64,000 nucleotides of DNA, taken from Chrysomallon squamiferum (Eukaryota; Mollusca; Gastropoda; Neomphalida; Peltospiridae). The translations under genes were made by a program, and so were the position numbers. Where the stretch lies: the NCBI GenBank assembly GCA_012295275.1, contig CM022669.1, positions 2,919,640 to 2,983,639 of the forward strand. The letters run 5' to 3'. This document shows, piece by piece, positions 38,985 to 56,687 of the stretch. How positions within the stretch are numbered: position 1 is the first letter of the stretch; each line of letters starts with the position of its first letter. Under the pieces are notes generated by a model, which saw only the letters and a list, made by a program, of their open reading frames with translations, searched no databases and was not told the DNA's origin.

Positions 38985-41179
38985 CATTGCTTATATTTCC
39001 TTATCTTTATTTCCTTGTCTTTTTTCTTTTTTTTTCTTTGTCTTTTCGTTTTCTATTTTTTTTTCTCATTTTCATTTTCATATTTATTTTTCAATTACTT
39101 TAAATTCTTGGTTCTATGCTACATGAGAATAACTAGTGAAAGTACTTATCTTTTATAAAAACTGATTTATGAACTTTTGTATAAGCTTAAATTATACTGA
39201 CTTAAAAGTATCCAAAACTGAAATAATAACATTATATTATTAACTTAAAAAACAATTTCTGATACGACAGTTATAATACGGAATTTACTTTATCAGTTTT
39301 ATAGTGCAAAGTTAATGGAAAGTTTCCATGTTATCCCCAAAGCAATATACATATATAAACCTTTGTTCTTGACAAATGTAATAATAAAAACAAGTTTTCG
39401 TAAATAATTGTGTATTTTAGTATGGCGACGTTTTGTTTACTAGTAAACTCCTATGCCATTATTAACGATCAGATCGTGTATTTCACGTATTATTATTAAA
39501 TTATTTTTTTTACACATTTTCAAGGTCTGCATCGTCTACGACTGTCAGCTGTTAGTAAGAATCTACGCGATCCCATTTCTTCTCAGTCTTTATCAATGGT
39601 TACCTAAGTTGTAGATTGACTTTATTTGAAATACTAGTTAAAAAAAAAAAAAAACAACAAAAAAAACCCAACAAAAAACAACGAAAGACTAAATCTTACT
39701 GAAGAAAAAAAAAAGGCATCAGTAATCGAAATTTATTTTATTACATTACATACGCTGGATGACGGAGAGCAAATAATGATTTTTTTAAGCTGATTTAAAA
39801 TATAAATTTAATGATATTTCCATTAAAAAATAATAATAATAAAAAAAAAAATAATAATAAAAAAATTTTTAAAAAATAATAAAATAGAAAAAAATTCTTA
39901 AAAAATGACAGAACCTCAACAGCTTACTACTCAAAAACAGAATAAAGTTACAGGACAGCTTTTACGAGAATACTTTTAAAAGTAGTGGATGTGCCTCGTG
40001 AATAAACAAATATGTCGGATAAATACAATAAAGGAAAGCTTTTATCAATTTCTCACCCACAGAACGATGTAACATCAATATTTTAGCACGGAAAATTGAA
40101 AAGTCACACCTCGGTGTGCTGAATATGATGCGAGGTGAGACGCGCTTTTCAGACCCGCTGAGCGCCGCCTGGCGTCTACTCCCAGGAGTGTCAGGCCGTA
40201 AGTGAACATATTAGTTCAGCTGAAAATAAAATTGTTTTAATCTTTCGCTGCGACAAATCCACAGAAAGCAAGTCTAATTTCAGTGCTTACTAAATTATAG
40301 GAGTATCCAATCTCTTAAAAAGAAACATTTTTGATTTATTTTTGTTTTGAAGTACGGCTGTAAAAAGATCGTTTTAATTAAACATGTATAAAACTGATTA
40401 TAATTTTATGACTCTTGTGGGTTTTTTCTTATTAAGCGAGTTTCCGGTTTTGCAAAATCCGCTGTTAAAAGATAAAGTTTTAATTAAACAGCTAACAAAC
40501 TAAGTTATAAATTTATTATTCCTTTTTTGTTTAGTTTTGTAAGTGAATCATTCAGTTACAGTGCTGAAACTAATGTGGTCATGGTTATCAAAATATGATT
40601 CGTTTATTACACACGCATTTTTGAGTTTGTTTTATTCTTGCCTAACAGTAACTCTGTTTTCTTTAAAATTCAGTCAGTGTTAGCCAATAAAAAAGCAAAT
40701 GCTTATGTTAAAAAAAAAAAAAAAAACAAACAAAAAAACTGCAAGAGAAATTACCAGACGAAGCTAAGTCTTCCGCTTGTAGCCTACATTTCTTTTCCAC
40801 TTAGCTTTTTCAGATCTGATGGCGATTAAATACGTCATAAAATTCCACCATCTTACAAAACTGGCTTCTTCATTTAAATAGCTCAGCATGTGCTACTCAT
40901 GATAGGTATTAAATAATAACTTTAGTTTTTAGACAAAACTTTTTAATGTTTCTGACGTTGGTGTTATTTATTTATCGATTTATTGCCTCATATAAAAACC
41001 TTGTTCTTCCGTTAATTAATTAACTGACTAGTTGTTAGTGTATATTTATTTAATTACTTTTTTACTTAGTTAGTTAGTTAGTTAGTTAGTAATTTAATTC
41101 TTAATATACCAACATTCCAAAAGATGTGAGATTGTTTACTGGTTGGTTAGTTGACCTGTTGCTTGCCAGTTTACATCGT
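37871..41179. other. Upstream non-coding DNA
   Basis: ATC/TTA-type trinucleotide stretches at 38880-38982 (an uninterrupted (TTA)n from 38943). A-rich runs lie at 39640-39900 and a GC-elevated patch at 40080-40210. No gene seen. Confidence 0.5.
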
Positions 41180-41290
41180 TCATTCATTCTTCATTCATTC
41201 ATTCTTCATTCATTCATTCATTCATTCATTTTTCATTCATTCATCCTTCTTTCATTCTTCTTTCATTCTTCATTAATTCATTCTTCTTTT
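41180..41290. repeat. ATTC microsatellite
   Basis: Imperfect (ATTC)n with CTTC/TTTC variants. Confidence 0.9.
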
Positions 41291-42186
41291 CGCTTCTTTC
41301 AGTAATTTATCCCACTGGGGTTATTGCCACTGGACTCGATTAACAATCACGGCTGTATTTACCAGACTGAGTATGGTAAAAATATTTCGTTAGCTAAGTC
41401 ACCAGGACGTGTGGACGGAGGAAACGACGCTTGACATCACTGCTTTCCAAACTGCGTCTAATGGCGAGCCAACACAGGAAGACCTTAATCTCATTAGATA
41501 CACTTTAAGTAAAAAAATCAATACACATCTAGAGGAGTTAACCACTTTTTCAAATTCCAAAGCTGTGCTTTCAAAAGTCCTGTGGTAATTTTCTCGCTCT
41601 TCGTAAATACACTTCATCAAATCGAGAAAAGACCTTCTTGTGACAAGTCACTTCTCAATGCGGTGATGATAACACGGGTTTTCTACCACTGAAAGCCGTC
41701 GTGGCCTTTGGCACTGACGTCTCTTCATTAGCCCCATTTATTCACTCGTACTTAGCAGAGGAAGACGTCCCCGTTATTTCACAGTGTTACCTAGGGGACG
41801 AGTGCTGTAAGACACACCCAGAAATCAACTCAGTACAAGATGCTTTCAGTGAAAGACGCCAGTCGCAACACTCAAACCCTTCTCTAAATAATGTCAACAG
41901 ATGATGATTTCTTTTTTAACTAATGATAATTTTTGCTAACGACAGTTTTTATCAAAATGATGACTTTTATTAACAACAATTTTTTTCAAAATTTACCCTT
42001 TTTATTAAGGACAATTGTATGAAAGTTTAAGATAGTTTGTCTTGTATAAAAACTCACATAGTGGATTCGTGAAAAGGCTGGATCGCTTTAGAGCAGAATA
42101 CACAGGATAATCACTTCACTTAGAGTAAATATAAATAAAATTATTTTATTATGTTTGCTATTCTAACTATTGACATACACTTCAAA
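41291..42186. other. Non-coding, no gene recognised
   Basis: 41390-41890 is of balanced composition, with open frames of about 70 codons on both strands. None shows a domain, and there is no splice or start support. Confidence 0.4.
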
Positions 42187-42189
42187 CAG

Positions 42190-42592
42190 AGAACAACAAC
42201 AACAACAACAACAACAACAAAAAATAAAAATAAATATCCCGGTTAGGTGTATAGAAAATTAGAAAATATTTGTTTTCTTTTTGGATTCCAGCTTTCGCAA
42301 AATGTGATAAAACATTTAAGAATAATTTCATTATAATAAAGATATCACTTTATAAAAAAAAAAAAAAAAAAATAAATAAATAGATATAATATAATGTAAT
42401 AATAATAATAATAAGAAGAAGAAGAATAACAGCACAACAACAATAATAAAAAAATAAAAAATTAAATAAATAAACAAACAAATAAATAAATAAATAAACA
42501 AACAAACAAATAAATAAATAAATAAACAAACAAACAAACAAACAAACAAACAAACAAACAAACAAACAAACAAATAAATAAATAAATAAAAT
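42190..42592. repeat. ACA, poly-A, AAT and AAAC/AAAT arrays
   Basis: (AAC)n at 42191-42218, an A tract near 42354-42371, AAT/AAG at 42400-42428, and (AAAC)n/(AAAT)n at 42465-42590. Confidence 0.93.
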
Positions 42593-47150
<4,558 letters not shown>

Positions 47151-47328
47151 AAACTATTTATTTATCGCTTTTTTCTGTCTGACCATCTGTCCTTATAGGG
47201 TCATTGGTTGATTTCTCTTATACTCGTCTCAAATAATCTATACAGTACGGATAGACGTTTTGTAGTTATAAGTAGGTAGACAATGTTTTCGTTATTGCTA
47301 TTGCACCCAGCCCGTGAAAATTCTCGAA

Positions 47329-47425
47329 GTCGGTGGTATGTGTTCTTCTGTATATGGGAAGGTGCATATAAAACATTTCTTCTACTAATCAGAAAGTACA
47401 GCCTGTGGTGTGACAGATTTTCAAA
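47329..47425 (+). mobile_element. Degenerate mollusc SINE fragment
   Basis: cggtggtatgtgttcttctg, gggaaggtgcatataaaaca and ctaatcagaaagtacagcct follow the order of the central domain of the mollusc SINE (gtggtatgtgct, gtgcatataaaagatccctt, gctaatcagaaagagtagcc, recalled). Neither the tRNA head nor the 3' tail is clear. Confidence 0.65.
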
Positions 47426-48992
47426 CTCGTATAAACAGCATAAGAAAACAACAATTGATTAGTTGTCAGTAGATGTCTTTCACTTTGTTATTCATATTCA
47501 TTTTCCTTATTTTGTATCACTAATTGGTAGAATAAGATGCCATAAAATTAGTTAATCTGTGTCGAAGAAATTCTTTTGAAATAAATAAATTCAATTTTGA
47601 AAATGATCTTTTTGTTGTTGTTATTCTAACATCCGTAAAACAAAAACGTAATTAGCCATTCTTTTAAGAACGGAAATATGACATTTTGGTGTTTTTACTA
47701 TGTGTTTGGTTTGAATGTTTCATGTTTAACTATGATCATAAAAACGTATTTCACTGGCATAATACCATCTAAGTTCAATGTTGATAGCTTTGTCCAGGAT
47801 TTAGTTAAATAAGCGTTAATAATTTCAAAGAATGTAATGTTGTCAGTCAGGAGTGTTTAGAAAGACGTAATAATTATATAAACTGTCATAACTGAGTTCA
47901 CAGTTTTGAGTGTTATTTAAATATAATGTACTTTACTTAACAGACTCCTTTTTTGAATATCTTAACATATCTGAATTAAATTTATAAAAAGCCGTGTTGT
48001 CTGTTTTTTCTGTGTAGTGATTTATATGTAAAAGATTCCTTGCTGTTAATCTATCACAGTGGACTAAAAAGAAAAGAAAAAAGAAAAGAAAAACCGAAAT
48101 AAGCCACCTCAGAACCCATCCAAAAACGAGTTCGACAGAGAATAATAAAATATGATGTTTTAGCGTTAAACAACAGATTTCTCCATCGCCAGGCATACAT
48201 TTCAGAGTTCAGAAATCACCAGGGACTTCAGTGGAATTTAAGGTTCAAATTAAATACTTTTAATACGTTTAGCCAGTGGTAAAACTATTTTCACAATTCT
48301 GCAATTTAATTTTAGTGTTCTTGTCAAAGAACATCGACAACATTCCTTCTGTTAGTACATTCTGTAATGTTTTTTTTTCCATCTATATTAATCTATTCTG
48401 CCTTTTTATTATCACTGCTAATTTTTTCTCAGATAAAATAGAACGGGTCGATAAACGATCTCAGGGCTTCCGTGATATGAAAAGATTTCGAAAACTCGCA
48501 TTAAGTAAATATTCGTTTTAAACCGTTAAATCTCCAAATCGTCCTGACATATTAATACACGTACTTTAAAAATCTAAATTGAAACCTCATATATTAATAC
48601 AGTTACATGTATTTTAAAACTTTAAATTATAAAACTTTCAAATACCTCACAGTTATAACTATTTGAAAAATCTTAAGCTGCAACCTTCGATATTTATTAA
48701 TATTTGTAACAGTTCACGGCTACACTTGTTTAGTCAGCTAATGTCGACAATCTCACACTGGCTTCTTTAAACTTTAATTTAAATGAACTAATTGGTTTTC
48801 TGAATGTCTTCTAAAAGTGAAGCGATGTTAAGAAACAAATCTCACTGCAGTAAACAGCAGTTTATATTATTTTTATATCAATTTCAGGCATGTATCCAAA
48901 ATATAATTTATAGATTTATTCTATTTTTCTTCTTTCTGTTCTCTTTTTCTGTTATTTCTCTCCGTTTGAATGTATCTTATCTATATCAATAT
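47426..48992. other. AT-rich non-coding DNA
   Basis: No gene seen apart from the small possible SINE remnant at 48021-48062. Weak local duplication of short phrases (tattaatac, tttaaaaatctaaat) at 48545-48690. Confidence 0.5.
48021..48062 (+). mobile_element. Short possible SINE remnant
   Basis: tatatgtaaaagattccttg-ctgttaat resembles the same central motif (cataaaagatcccttgctgc-taat). It is too short to be certain. Confidence 0.35.
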
Positions 48993-49008
48993 ATCATCTG
49001 TCTATCTA

Positions 49009-49064
<56 letters not shown>

Positions 49065-49156
49065 CCTACCTACCTATCTATCTATCTCACTATCTATCTA
49101 CCTACCTACCTACCTATCTATCTATCCATCTATCTCACTATCTATCTATCTATCTA

Positions 49157-49214
<58 letters not shown>
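48993..49214. repeat. TCTG then TACC/TATC microsatellite
   Basis: (TCTG)n at 49010-49052, then TATC with TACC blocks duplicated at 49064 and 49100, then pure (TATC)n to 49214. Confidence 0.96.
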
Positions 49215-49215
<1 letters not shown>

Positions 49216-49416
49216 ATCCACCCATTTATTTTCTTTCAATAGGACATACATAATTCATACAAACCTGTGCCTCCAAAATAAGTACATGTGCAAGCAAAAA
49301 TGACGGAAGACAAAGAAAGCGATAGTGTCCGCCTCCAGAGTGTGGGCAAATAGTGCAAACTCGTCACCAGCGTGTGTACGTTCACAGAAACCTAAATAAT
49401 TAAATATTCATTCCTA

Positions 49417-49944
49417 AACACACTCACACACACACACAGACACACAAACACACACACACACAGACTGACACACACAGACACACACATACACACACATACA
49501 CACCATACACACACAAACACACAGACTGACATACACACACACACACACACACACACATACACACACAAACACACAGACTGACATACACACACACACACAT
49601 ACACACACATACACACACAAACACACAGACTGACATACACACACAGACTGACATACACACACAGACAGACACACACACACACAGACTGACATACACACAC
49701 AGACTGACATACACACACAGACTGACACACACACATACACACAAACACACAGACTGACATACACACAGACACACACACACACAGACTGACACACACAGAC
49801 ACACACAGACACACACACACACACAGACAGACACAGACAACACACACACACCACACACACACACACACACAGACTGACAAACACACACACAGACACACAC
49901 ACACACAGACACACACACACACACAGACAGACACACACAGACAC

Positions 49945-49978
<34 letters not shown>

Positions 49979-50215
49979 ACACACACACACATACACATAC
50001 ACACAGACACACACACAGACTGACACACACACACAGAGACTGACACACAAACACACACAAACAGAAACACACACACACAGACACACACAGACACACACAT
50101 ACACACACAACAAACACACTTACACACTCAGACACACACAGACAGACACACACACACACTTACACACTCAGACAGAAACACACGCACACACGCACAAATA
50201 CACACAAACAAACAC
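49417..50215. repeat. Large CA-rich array with cagactgaca inserts
   Basis: About 800 bp of (CA)n interrupted by recurring cacagactgacatacacaca units. Three frames of more than 230 codons run across it, all Cys/Val-rich translations of the repeat. Confidence 0.97.
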
Positions 50216-51439
50216 GTTTAGCAATATTCATTTTGTAATGATTAAAGTAATGGATCCGCCCCTAGAATCAGTCAAATAAAGTTATAAATAATGATAAATT
50301 ATAAAACTAGATTAAAAGTTTCATTTGGTTGGAGCTGTGAATTTTTGTTTATTTCTTTGTTTATTTCAATATTTAGTTTTTAGAAAAAAAAAAAAAAATG
50401 AAGAAAAAGAAAAACGATACAGCTCGCTTGAATGCTAGTGATAATAACAACTAATATGAAAGGAGAGCGGTTTTTACATGACATTATTTAATGACGTTGT
50501 TAGGGACGGTTTTGTTTTTATTTCCCTTGTTATTTTTTTGTGTTAATATTTTTTTCTTTTTGTAATAATGGATTCTCTAATTCGTTCTGTATGTTGATGT
50601 TCTGAGAGGTTTTGCTGGATGAAATAGTTACAATAAATTTATTCTAAAATCTTTTTTAAATTCAATATCTTCGTAAAGACGCTGACACATTTTATTTTAA
50701 ATATATGTATGAAAATGAGAAATTTTTCTAAATCCTAAATTAAAATAACAAAATCAGCAGCATCAAAACATAATTAAAATAAATATTATTACCATTATAA
50801 CCACCACTTACAACAACAACAGTAATAATAACAACAACAGCAATAGCAGCAACAACAACAACATCAGCAGCAATAATAATAACAACAGCTTGTCACATTA
50901 CGTGTCATTTAATCTTATTTGTGTTTATAAATCTTTTATTGTTACTCATTAATAAAAAAAAATGTGTCTTTGCTTCTTAGTTGCGTATGATAATTTTCCA
51001 GATAAACAGTATAACTAAATGACAATTACATTTCACATCTTAAAACTGAAACCCCATCTGCTTGACCTTTTGTTCTGTGTTCAGTGGAGACTGATATCTG
51101 ATGTCCATTTGTGTACTGCATTTGTGTTTAACCCGTGCTTATTATATTTGGCTTTGTTTTAAAAATCTGTTTTTATTATTCAGTGTTTGGTGTATGCCAG
51201 TGTCTGTAACAATATCCATTGTTTCCAGATCGGGTAATTATTTCTGACAGCCAGTTACCGTGTTGTCTGCGGTTTCCAACACCAGAGATCTTGAAACACG
51301 CAGTCACGACACTGGAGCATCTGCAAATCTGGATATTACTAAAGATTATTAAAAAGAATTAACTAAAGTAGACCATACATGTCACCCTGTGTATTTTATG
51401 TTTGTAACTAGATTGTAGCAAGTATATTGTCAGACAATT
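50216..51439. other. Non-coding, no gene recognised
   Basis: An AAC/AGC-rich stretch at 50800-50890. The rest has no feature. Confidence 0.5.
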
Positions 51440-51780
51440 AGGTACAAAACGCAGTCTTTTTGATTTTGATTATTCTACGTCATGTTATTGTATCTTTAAA
51501 ATTACAACTTTATGGTCGTTCTGCGTTATGTTATAATCTTTAAAATCATCATTTTATTATAATCATACTACATTATGTTACTGTGGCTTTAAAGCTACCG
51601 TAGTGTGATCAATCTGTGTAATGTTACTATATCTTTAAAATTACCGTATTGTGATCATACTCCGTTTTGTTACTATATCTTTAAAGTTACTGTATTATGA
51701 TCATACGATATTATGTTACCACAATCTTTAAAGATACCGTTTAGATTATCTTTAAATTACTATAATTATTACGTTTTTTC
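51440..51780. repeat. Degenerate ~54-bp minisatellite
   Basis: Five to six units with the theme atgttactatatctttaaa, then attaccgtattgtgatcata and ctacgtt. Units start near 51481, 51529, 51575, 51628, 51667 and 51713. Confidence 0.82.
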
Positions 51781-52422
51781 AGGCTGAATTATGTTAATAT
51801 ATTTTTAAGACGTTCATAATGTGTTATTTTAATTATATTATTATGTTGTTCATTCTGTACTGTAGGACTTCATGTTTTTTATTTATATAATTTCATGACG
51901 TTTTTAATATTTTTATTATTCCACGTATACATCATGTCATGTTATTCTGCTTTTACGGTTTTGTATGTCCACACTATCACCACATTCTCCTGATTCATCC
52001 GACGTCTGTGCTACATTATAATATTACAGTCCAAACACACCAAATCAATACAGAAACAGAAATAAATAAAGAAAATAATCTAAGCCTGGAACACAACATC
52101 ACTAATAAGGCATAAACTACGACACCGCTGATGTCTGCCGTTGATTTCACGGGGTCAAGCAAACAAACTAACACACGGGTAAAATCAGCCCTGAAATATG
52201 AAGAATCAATATACGAAATATGATTAGTACGGTGCCAGGCTTTGCCAATATTTACCAACACACGATTTAACTTAATTACAACCGTATGGTCTGCACATTC
52301 TGATTCATGCTGCAGTTTTTACACAAAATCTTTGTTTCAAGTCGAACATTAAATATTTGAAAATGTCATTTGTTGAAAGGAATATGATTAATAAACAAAG
52401 ACTTATTTTAAAGCTCTCTGCA
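51781..52422. other. Non-coding, no gene recognised
   Basis: No repeat or coding support. An 81-codon minus frame at 52016-52261 has no domain. Confidence 0.45.
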
Positions 52423-52866
52423 GCTACTATTACTACTGCTGCTACATCTACTAGTTATTACTACTTTAGTACTACTGCTGCTACTTCTTCTAGTTATCAC
52501 TACTATACTGCTACTACTTCTACTATTTTTACTAGTTATCACTACTATACTGCTACTACTTCTACTATTTCCACTAGTTATTACTACTATACTGCTGCTA
52601 CATCTACTAGTTATTACTACTTTAGTACTACTGCTGCTACTTCTTCTAGTTATCATTACTATTGCTGCTACTTCTACTAGTTATTACTACTTCTACTATT
52701 TCTACTAGTTAGTACTACTATACTGCTACTGCTGCTGCTGTTACTGCAAATACTACTTTGCCCATTACAACTATAATTAATATTACTACTACTACCTCTG
52801 CCTTTACTTCTACTACTGCTGATACTACTACTACTACTACTACTACTACTATTTCTACTAGTTAAT
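52423..52866. repeat. TAC/CTA array with higher-order units
   Basis: A higher-order unit of about 50-60 bp containing ctagttatcactactatact and ttctactatt is repeated several times (52450-52720), then plain (CTA)n. Degenerate continuation to about 53170. Confidence 0.93.
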
Positions 52867-53199
52867 ATTGTTATTGTTACTGTTACTATAACTAGAATAA
52901 TTACAACAACTGCATTAATGCTAATACTGCAATACTACAACTGCACTAGAAACATTGCTACTAGAACTACTAGTACTAGTATTACTGTTAATATTATTAG
53001 TGCTAGAGCAACACTAACACAACTGCAACTACTGCTATAACTTTTTCATTCATGTTATTATTACTGTTTTCCATACTATTATTACATTATTACTGCTACA
53101 AACAACTGCACTCTAATCATCAACAACATCACCACAGTTACAAGTATTACTACTAATGTTATTAGTGCTAGTGCAACACTAACAAAACTGCAATACTAA

Positions 53200-53420
53200 A
53201 TAATTTTAGTAATAATAATATTAATAATATTTTAATAATAATAATAATAATAATGAATTACTGTAATAATAATAATAATAATAACCTCTAATCAGTAATA
53301 ACAGTAGTAGAAGCACAAATACAAGTAGTACTACTAGTACAAGTAGTAGTAGTAGCACAAAACAGTAAGATAAATAGAAATAGTAGTAGTAATAATAATA
53401 ACAAAAACAACAACGATATT
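53200..53420. repeat. AAT and AGT trinucleotide arrays
   Basis: (AAT)n at 53209-53285, then AGT/ACT variants to about 53400. Confidence 0.9.
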
Positions 53421-53460
53421 AATAACATCACTACCAATAAATCATAACAACTGGTGGATT

Positions 53461-54079
53461 TGCTTACTTTTTACACGTCAAAAAAAATAAAATAATAATA
53501 TATGGAAAGAATATATCTTCTGTTGCCCCGTACTGCTATTTTATGATGACATTTCTGATTTCTCTCTCAAGCTTAATGGAACCAATAGAAATGACTGATT
53601 CACTGCTGTCTGGAAAGTCCATATTCTGATGGCTCGCTTCAATCAATCTTAACAGACATGATATCTCACTATGCGAGGTTACAGTGTCAAATTCTGGCTC
53701 ATTCTCATATGCTCCCTGTTAGAACAGGCAAAGGCGAGTTAAACGGTTTCTTCTGTAGCGGGGAGACTGTCAATACTGAGGCAGTGCTGATCGCGGGCTG
53801 CTAGCTAATCTGACTGAATCTCGTCGAGAACAAACACCAGCCACTTCGTCCTCTGTTTGCTGCCAGATCTGTATGCTGTTTTACATACCATTTATCTAAT
53901 TAACTTGACAGCGTTTTACGAAACGTTTTTCTTAGTGCTTTGGAGAGTTGTAGTCTTGCTTCAGAGTTTTTTTTTAATTTTTTCTTTCTCGAGTTACTTT
54001 TGTTCCTTCTAAGACAGAAGTAATGAATTAATGGTATTTTTGTTGGTTTTTATTATTTTAGTGTATTTCTTTACATCTA
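53461..54079. other. Non-coding, no gene recognised
   Basis: 53530-53880 is GC-elevated and repeat-free, with no supporting frame or motif. Confidence 0.45.
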
Positions 54080-54440
54080 ATGTTGTTGTTGTTGTTGCTG
54101 TCATCGTCATCATCATTATCGGTAACTGTAATACTGCATTAGAAGTGGCAGTTGCCGTTGTGTTGGTAGAGGTAGAGGTAGTAGCAATAATAGCAGATCT
54201 AGCAGCAGCAATACTAATAGTTGAGATAGTAGTGACAGTAGTAGGAGTGGTAATACGTGTAGTAATAAGTAATAACTGTAGTAGCAGAGGCTGTAGTAGA
54301 AAATGAAAAAGAAGTAGTAGAAGTAAAACAAAAAGTGATAGCACCAGCAGCAGCAGCAGCAGCAGCAGAAGTAGTAGTAGCAGTAGCAATATTAACTCTA
54401 GTGGCATTAGCAATAGTATTGGTGGCATGGTAGTAGGTGT
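54080..54440. repeat. Degenerate GTA/GTT/AGC trinucleotide array
   Basis: Begins as GTT, passes to AGTAG-type and contains a pure (CAG)n of about 24 bp at 54345-54368. Confidence 0.9.
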
Positions 54441-54864
54441 AGAAATAGTCTCCTATTTACGATTTGCTTACGTTCTGACTGACCGGACGTAACTCGGCAC
54501 TTACTTAAATTTCTTTGTTTTTTTATGAAATACTGAGCAGAATTTTGCAGTCTTATTGACAGGATGTACAATAAGGAAATAAGAGTTTCTATTTATTTAT
54601 CTTTTATTTCTGATTTTGTTTAGTTCGTGGTCATAAGTACAGATGGACGAAAGTCGCAAAGTTTGTAAGGAGGAGACTACGTGTAAAAGAAATAACACAA
54701 ACCGCTGTTTATTTAACACTGTTTATTCAACAGGTATTGATATCTGTAATTATTTTATTTCATTCTCTTTAATGAAAATATATAACTAAATGAGAATAAC
54801 TGAATAGATCTATTTTATAGCGAATGCTAAAACATGGACTGACTGATGTTAGACGTAAAATACT

Positions 54865-54965
54865 ATCACAGTAGCATCAACAGCAGTAGTAACAGTAATA
54901 GTAATAATACCAGCAGTATAATAGTTGTAATAGTAATAGCAGTAATACTTCTTGTGCTGTAATAG
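54865..54965. repeat. Short AGT/AAT degenerate array
   Basis: Imperfect AGT/AAT/AGC trinucleotides. Confidence 0.8.
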
Positions 54966-55229
54966 TAATGTTAGTGGTAATATAACTACTAGTCATTACA
55001 GTGGCGAACCTACATTTTTGTGGCCTGAAGTTGAACAATTATCGGTGCACTTCACAATCAGAAACTGGGTCAGGCTAACTCTTCCTATCTTCTTTGGCAG
55101 TGTTCCATGTCAGGTTTTAAAAATCTCAGATTTGATTAAAATTATTAAGAAATGCAGACTAAAGTCGCTTCTGGGATCCCTCTGGGGCGCGAAGCTCAAA
55201 TTTCATTAGTTCATATGTTCAAACTGTTC

Positions 55230-55376
55230 GTAGCAGCTGTAGTAGTAGTAGTAGTAGTAGCAGCTGTAGTAGTAGTAGTAGCAGTAGTAGTAGTAGTAGC
55301 AGCAGCTGTAGTAGTAGTAGTAGTAGTAGCAGCTGTAGTAGTAGTAGTAGCAGTAGTAGTAGTAGTAGCAGCAGCT

Positions 55377-55410
<34 letters not shown>

Positions 55411-55529
55411 CAGCTGTAGTAGTAGTAGTAGTAGTAGCAGCTGTAGTAGTAGTAGTAGCAGCTATAGTAGTAGTAGTAGTAGTAGTAATAGTAGCAGCTG
55501 TAGTAGTAGTAGTAGTAGTAGTAGCAGCT

Positions 55530-55572
<43 letters not shown>

Positions 55573-55775
55573 CAGCTGTAGTAGTAGTAGTAGTAGTAGT
55601 AGTAGCTATAGTAGTAGTAGTAGTAGTAGTAAGTAGTAGCAGCAGCTGTAGTGTAGTAGTAATAGCAGCAGCTGTAGTAGTAGTAGTAGCAGCAGCTGTA
55701 GTGTAGTAGTAATAGCAGCAGCTGTAGTAGTAGTAGTAGGAGGAGGAGTAGTAGTAGTAGTAGTAGAGGTAGCAG
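55230..55775. repeat. AGT array with periodic AGCAGCTGT interruptions
   Basis: About 540 bp of (AGT)n. The interruption agcagctgt (containing the CAGCTG palindrome) recurs about 14 times at irregular 25-60 bp spacing. Frames on both strands are repeat translations (Val/Ala or Tyr/Cys). Confidence 0.96.
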
Positions 55776-56619
55776 CATATGTATTAATGAGGCAATAGAA
55801 AACATATTTCGTACAGTTTGATTGTGAAAACATGGACGTGAAACGAGTGACTGACGTTAGACGTGTAAATACAGCGCAGATTATAGCGATCAATGGTTGT
55901 GGGGTCAGAATGAACGCTGTTCCATCAGATAATTCAATCACTGCATGCACAGAAATGTGTTTCGTTTCGTCAGTTTGATCGCACTGGCAGTGAAACTAAT
56001 GTAATTTGTTAACTATGACAACTGAAACAAATCAGTAGTTCTTGAACACGATGTTCTTACAAATGAAACAAGACAGAATCTTTTGAATCGCTGTTTCTTA
56101 TGATTGATACAAGGAAGAATGTTTAGAATCACTGGGGTTTTTTTTGCGAATGAAACAAATGAGAATGTTTCAAGCATTGTTTCGTACAACCGAACAAGGG
56201 GAGTTCATACAACAGCAACGATTCCTGCCATTTCCCCCATTAACACTCTACTTGAGCTGTTGATAACAATTGTTTCTGAATAGGTATCATAATTATTGAA
56301 AGGAGATATCGCAGAACGTATTCTGGATATTTGAATATTTGCTTTTCATATCCAGATTCATTTACAAAAAGATATGACAATGATCATTTAATTAATAATC
56401 AGATATTTGAAAAAAAAGCTTCTAAGATAATTTTTTAAAACACGAATTCAAACTGGAGTCTGTTGTGTTTGAGAATAACCGTTAGAGCAATTAATTAAAT
56501 TTCTTTCTACATCTATTTCATGTCAAACAAATAGTGATTCTGATGGAGAATCTTCAAAGACGTTCGCAATATTTCTTAATTAGCAATACAGGATCACTTG
56601 TAAAGAGTCTTGCGATTTC

Positions 56620-56620
<1 letters not shown>
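55776..56620. other. Non-coding, no gene recognised
   Basis: Contains three loosely repeated segments about 55-60 bp apart (55990-56200) with gaatgaaacaa and gaatgttt phrases, suggesting a weak local duplication. Confidence 0.5.

Positions 56621-56685
<65 letters not shown>
56621..56685. repeat. AAT microsatellite
   Basis: An uninterrupted (AAT)n of about 64 bp. Confidence 0.96.

Positions 56686-56687
<2 letters not shown>

Noticed and set aside
49392-50159. Overlapping 230-255-codon Cys/Val-rich frames
   Set aside because: All three frames of the minus strand are open because (CA)n contains no stop codons; no non-repeat sequence is encoded.
54952-55209. 85-codon plus frame beginning near a cagtggcg motif
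   Set aside because: No domain recognised. The cagtggcg motif resembles hAT-type transposon ends, but no matching inverted end or target duplication was found.
55152-55950. 184-199-codon frames on both strands
   Set aside because: Pure trinucleotide-repeat translation (Val/Ala on plus, Tyr/Cys/Leu on minus).
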